Source: Candidatus Bathyarchaeota archaeon | GTDB taxonomy: Archaea > Thermoproteota > Bathyarchaeia > RBG-16-48-13 > GCA-020345945 | Direction: 5' to 3' | Assembly: GCA_020345945.1 (NCBI GenBank) | Contig: CP070773.1 | Location: 827,829-834,141, forward strand | DNA length: 6,313 bases | In this document: positions 5,523-6,313 of the stretch, piece after piece | How the letters are laid out: each line of letters begins with the position of its first letter | Numbering within the stretch: the stretch's first letter is position 1 | Program-made: the position numbers and the translations under genes | The notes under the pieces: model-generated | Told to the model about the DNA's origin: nothing | What the model saw: the letters and a program-made list of their open reading frames with translations, nothing else | Database searches by the model: none

Positions 5523-5544
5523 GTGACTCTCAACTTGAGTTCAC
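5523..5544. promoter_or_regulatory. dyad-symmetric candidate operator over a predicted transcription start
   Basis: GTGA-ct-CTCAA-c-TTGAG-t-TCAC forms 4-bp outer and 5-bp inner arms around a centre at 5534. It begins about 7 bp after the TATA-like box and overlaps the predicted start near 5538. This is where archaeal repressors often block RNA polymerase. One outer spacer base is unpaired, so the symmetry is not exact. Confidence 0.4.
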
Positions 5545-5695
5545 AGTTTGGTGAAATCACGGGGGAAAGGAGAACTGTTGGTAGGTGGAGATTTAGTTTT
5601 TCCTCCTCCTCTCCCCAAAACGCTCCCCTCTAACGTTCTCCCCCTAACCGTGACAAACATGTCTATCAGAATAAGCTGAAGGGCAGACTGTTTTT
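5538..5695 (+). ncRNA. candidate structured RNA or glyS leader
   Basis: From the predicted start near 5538, complementary segments appear in nested, compatible order. TTCAC (5540-5544) pairs with GTGAA (5551-5555). TCACGG (5557-5562) pairs with CCGTGA (5648-5653). GGAGAAC (5569-5575) pairs with GTTCTCC (5635-5641), and GTTGG (5577-5581) pairs with CTAAC (5630-5634, one G-U), with a symmetrical 6x6 internal loop between the second and third stems. A terminal hairpin follows: GTCT/AGAC (5661-5664, 5685-5688) around TCAG/CTGA (5666-5669, 5676-5679). T5 at 5691-5695 comes right after it, like a terminator. The 5' half is purine-rich and the 3' half pyrimidine-rich. I recognise no known family: not SRP RNA, RNase P RNA, tRNA or a C/D-box RNA. 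A 42-codon GTG frame overlaps it. Confidence 0.4.
5691..5695 (+). terminator. hairpin plus T5 tract, candidate terminator
   Basis: TTTTT follows two bases after the AGAC arm of the 5661-5688 hairpin. T-rich tracts alone can end archaeal transcripts, so this is a reasonable 3' end for the candidate RNA starting near 5538. If transcription reads through, the whole stretch becomes the glyS leader. Confidence 0.35.
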
Positions 5696-5711
5696 CCCGC
5701 TATACCGGCTA

Positions 5712-5768
5712 GATTCTATCAGCAACCTTCACCGAGTCTAAAACAAAGGGTCAGAAACGATGAGAATC
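5712..5768 (+). repeat. long-range hairpin in the glyS upstream region
   Basis: GATTCT-ATC (5712-5720) pairs with GAT-g-AGAATC (5759-5768): nine base pairs with one bulged G. Inside, ACCTT (5725-5729) pairs with AGGGT (5747-5751), with one G-U pair. An asymmetric internal loop lies between the stems, and ACA follows the lower stem at 5770-5772. The layout recalls an archaeal H/ACA guide RNA hairpin, but the distance from the upper stem to ACA is longer than usual and no target is known. Confidence 0.35.
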
Positions 5769-5812
5769 CACATCTACAATAAACCTTGGGAGGCAAACGC
5801 AGGAGAAAAGTG

Positions 5813-5820
5813 CTTTTTAA
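5813..5820 (+). promoter_or_regulatory. possible TATA box for glyS
   Basis: CTTTTTAA after a purine-rich GGAGAAAAG predicts a start near 5843 and a leader of about 80 nt for glyS. A second candidate, TGTATAGCTT at 5889-5898, would give a nearly leaderless transcript and would conflict with the Shine-Dalgarno match. No choice between them is possible from sequence alone. Confidence 0.3.
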
Positions 5821-5904
5821 CCCTTGGGGAATCGGTAAAGAACAGGAGCTCAATGAGAGACGATGAACGTCCAAGTAGCATAACTCTTGTATAGCTTCAT
5901 AACA

Positions 5905-5919
5905 TTTCACGTGGTGAAA
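5905..5919 (+). promoter_or_regulatory. inverted repeat covering the glyS ribosome binding site
   Basis: TTTCAC (5905-5910), GTG, then GTGAAA (5914-5919) is a perfect 6-bp dyad. The Shine-Dalgarno match GGTGA (5913-5917) sits in the loop and right arm, 6 nt before the ATG at 5924. As RNA it could hide the ribosome binding site; as DNA it could bind a dimeric regulator. It shares GTGAA/TTCAC half-sites with 5540-5555. Confidence 0.5.
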
Positions 5920-5923
5920 GACG

Positions 5924-6313
5924 ATGGATAAGAGAAAAGGGGAAAAACTCCTAGAACTGGCAAGAAGGAGAGGGATTTTCTGGCAATCCTACGAGCTCTA
6001 CGGTGGCGTCAGTGGGTTCTTGGATTACGGACCGCTTGGGTCCTTGCTTAAAAGGAATATAGAAGAGAAATGGCTAGACTTCTTTGTTAGAAGACAGGGA
6101 CTTATGCTCGTAGAGACACCAATAATCTCCCCGTCAAAAGTGTTTGAGGTTTCAGGTCACCTTGAACATTTCTCAGACCCTATCGTCGAGTGTGAGAATT
6201 GTAATAGAAAGTGGAGAGCAGATCATCTCATTCAGGAACAAATGGACATCGTTGGAGAAGGTATGACCCTGGATACCTTGAGAAAGACAATTCAAAAGAA
6301 CGAGATTGGATGC
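5924..6313 (+). CDS. glyS: glycyl-tRNA synthetase, N-terminal part (runs off right edge)
   Basis: A class II synthetase of the archaeal/eukaryotic alpha2 type that charges tRNA-Gly with glycine in the cytosol. The visible 130 residues begin with ELARRRGIFWQSYELYGGVSG (11-31) and GFLDYGPLGSLLKRNIEEKW (31-50), the characteristic first active-site segment and motif 1 region. VETPIISPSKVFEVSGHLEHFSDP (63-86) is the family's motif 1 continuation and glycine-specific loop. CENC (90-93), with C130 at the window edge, should form the zinc-binding insertion seen in many GlyRS. Motifs 2 and 3 and the anticodon domain lie beyond the edge. No frameshift or odd codon use is seen. ATG 5924 is supported by GGTGA 6 nt upstream. 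The gene follows rpoP after 452 bp with signs of leader or promoter control. Confidence 0.95.
   Translation, partial: MDKRKGEKLLELARRRGIFWQSYELYGGVSGFLDYGPLGSLLKRNIEEKWLDFFVRRQGLMLVETPIISPSKVFEVSGHLEHFSDPIVECENCNRKWRADHLIQEQMDIVGEGMTLDTLRKTIQKNEIGC

Noticed and set aside
5551..5679. A 42-codon plus-strand frame starting GTG (VKSRGKGELLVGG...) and ending TGA.
   Set aside because: No Shine-Dalgarno match, proline- and leucine-heavy low-complexity content from a pyrimidine tract, no recognised domain, and it coincides with the paired arms of the candidate RNA. Not excluded, only unsupported.
5719..5910. A 63-codon minus-strand frame upstream of glyS.
   Set aside because: No domain, signal or ribosome binding site, it runs against the likely glyS leader, and its composition does not match the neighbouring genes.
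5472..5923. Search for SRP RNA, RNase P RNA, 5S rRNA, tRNA or a fluoride-type riboswitch in the rpoP-glyS gap.
   Set aside because: None of the conserved core sequences of these RNAs is visible on either strand.
1..6313. Search for CRISPR repeats, transposase fragments, toxin-antitoxin pairs or phage genes.
   Set aside because: No regularly spaced repeats, terminal inverted repeats, target duplications or matching protein motifs were found; the window is core-genome in character.

Overview
The window looks archaeal. It encodes a RNA polymerase subunit P zinc ribbon (found only in archaea, homologous to eukaryotic RPABC4), an archaeal/eukaryotic-type glycyl-tRNA synthetase, a Trm5-type tRNA methyltransferase and an archaeal-type myo-inositol-1-phosphate synthase. 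Upstream regions carry AT-rich TATA-like boxes, some close enough to the start codon for leaderless transcripts, while other genes have Shine-Dalgarno matches (AGGTGA, GGTGA). Arginine is written mostly with AGA/AGG, and TTG and GTG starts are common. The RpoP tail (RPPVVKRVKPD) and overall gene set point to the TACK/Thermoproteota side, but this is a tentative impression and no lineage is proven.

Layout. Positions 1-304 (minus) hold the N-terminal 101 residues of inositol-1-phosphate synthase, whose 3' part lies beyond the left edge. A 273-bp spacer with several small inverted repeats separates it from pyrF (578-1339, minus). A 131-bp divergent region then leads to a 407-residue ATP-grasp ligase of unassigned substrate (1471-2694, plus), preceded by a nested inverted-repeat leader. 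That gene converges, with a 20-bp gap, on a minus-strand pair: a GT4 glycosyltransferase resembling ALG11 (3605-4825) followed after 23 bp by a Trm5-like methyltransferase (2715-3581). A 78-bp divergent gap leads to plus-strand genes: a small single-domain cupin (4904-5236), rpoP (5313-5471, too short for usual ORF cut-offs), and the first 130 codons of glyS (5924 to the right edge).

Functionally the window is mostly information processing (rpoP, glyS, trm5), nucleotide biosynthesis (pyrF) and envelope or lipid-linked sugar chemistry (inositol phosphate synthase, glycosyltransferase), with one orphan ATP-grasp enzyme and one orphan cupin. I see no mobile element, CRISPR array, tRNA, rRNA or defence module.

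The most interesting part is the 452-bp gap between rpoP and glyS. It has a good BRE/TATA-like element, a dyad over the predicted transcription start, a nested set of stems spanning about 115 nt that ends in a hairpin plus T5 tract, a second separate hairpin, and a perfect 6-bp inverted repeat that would bury the glyS ribosome binding site. This may be an undescribed structured small RNA or a regulatory leader of glyS. The second candidate is the nested hairpin leader ahead of the ATP-grasp gene. Both are inferences from base pairing that I traced by eye.
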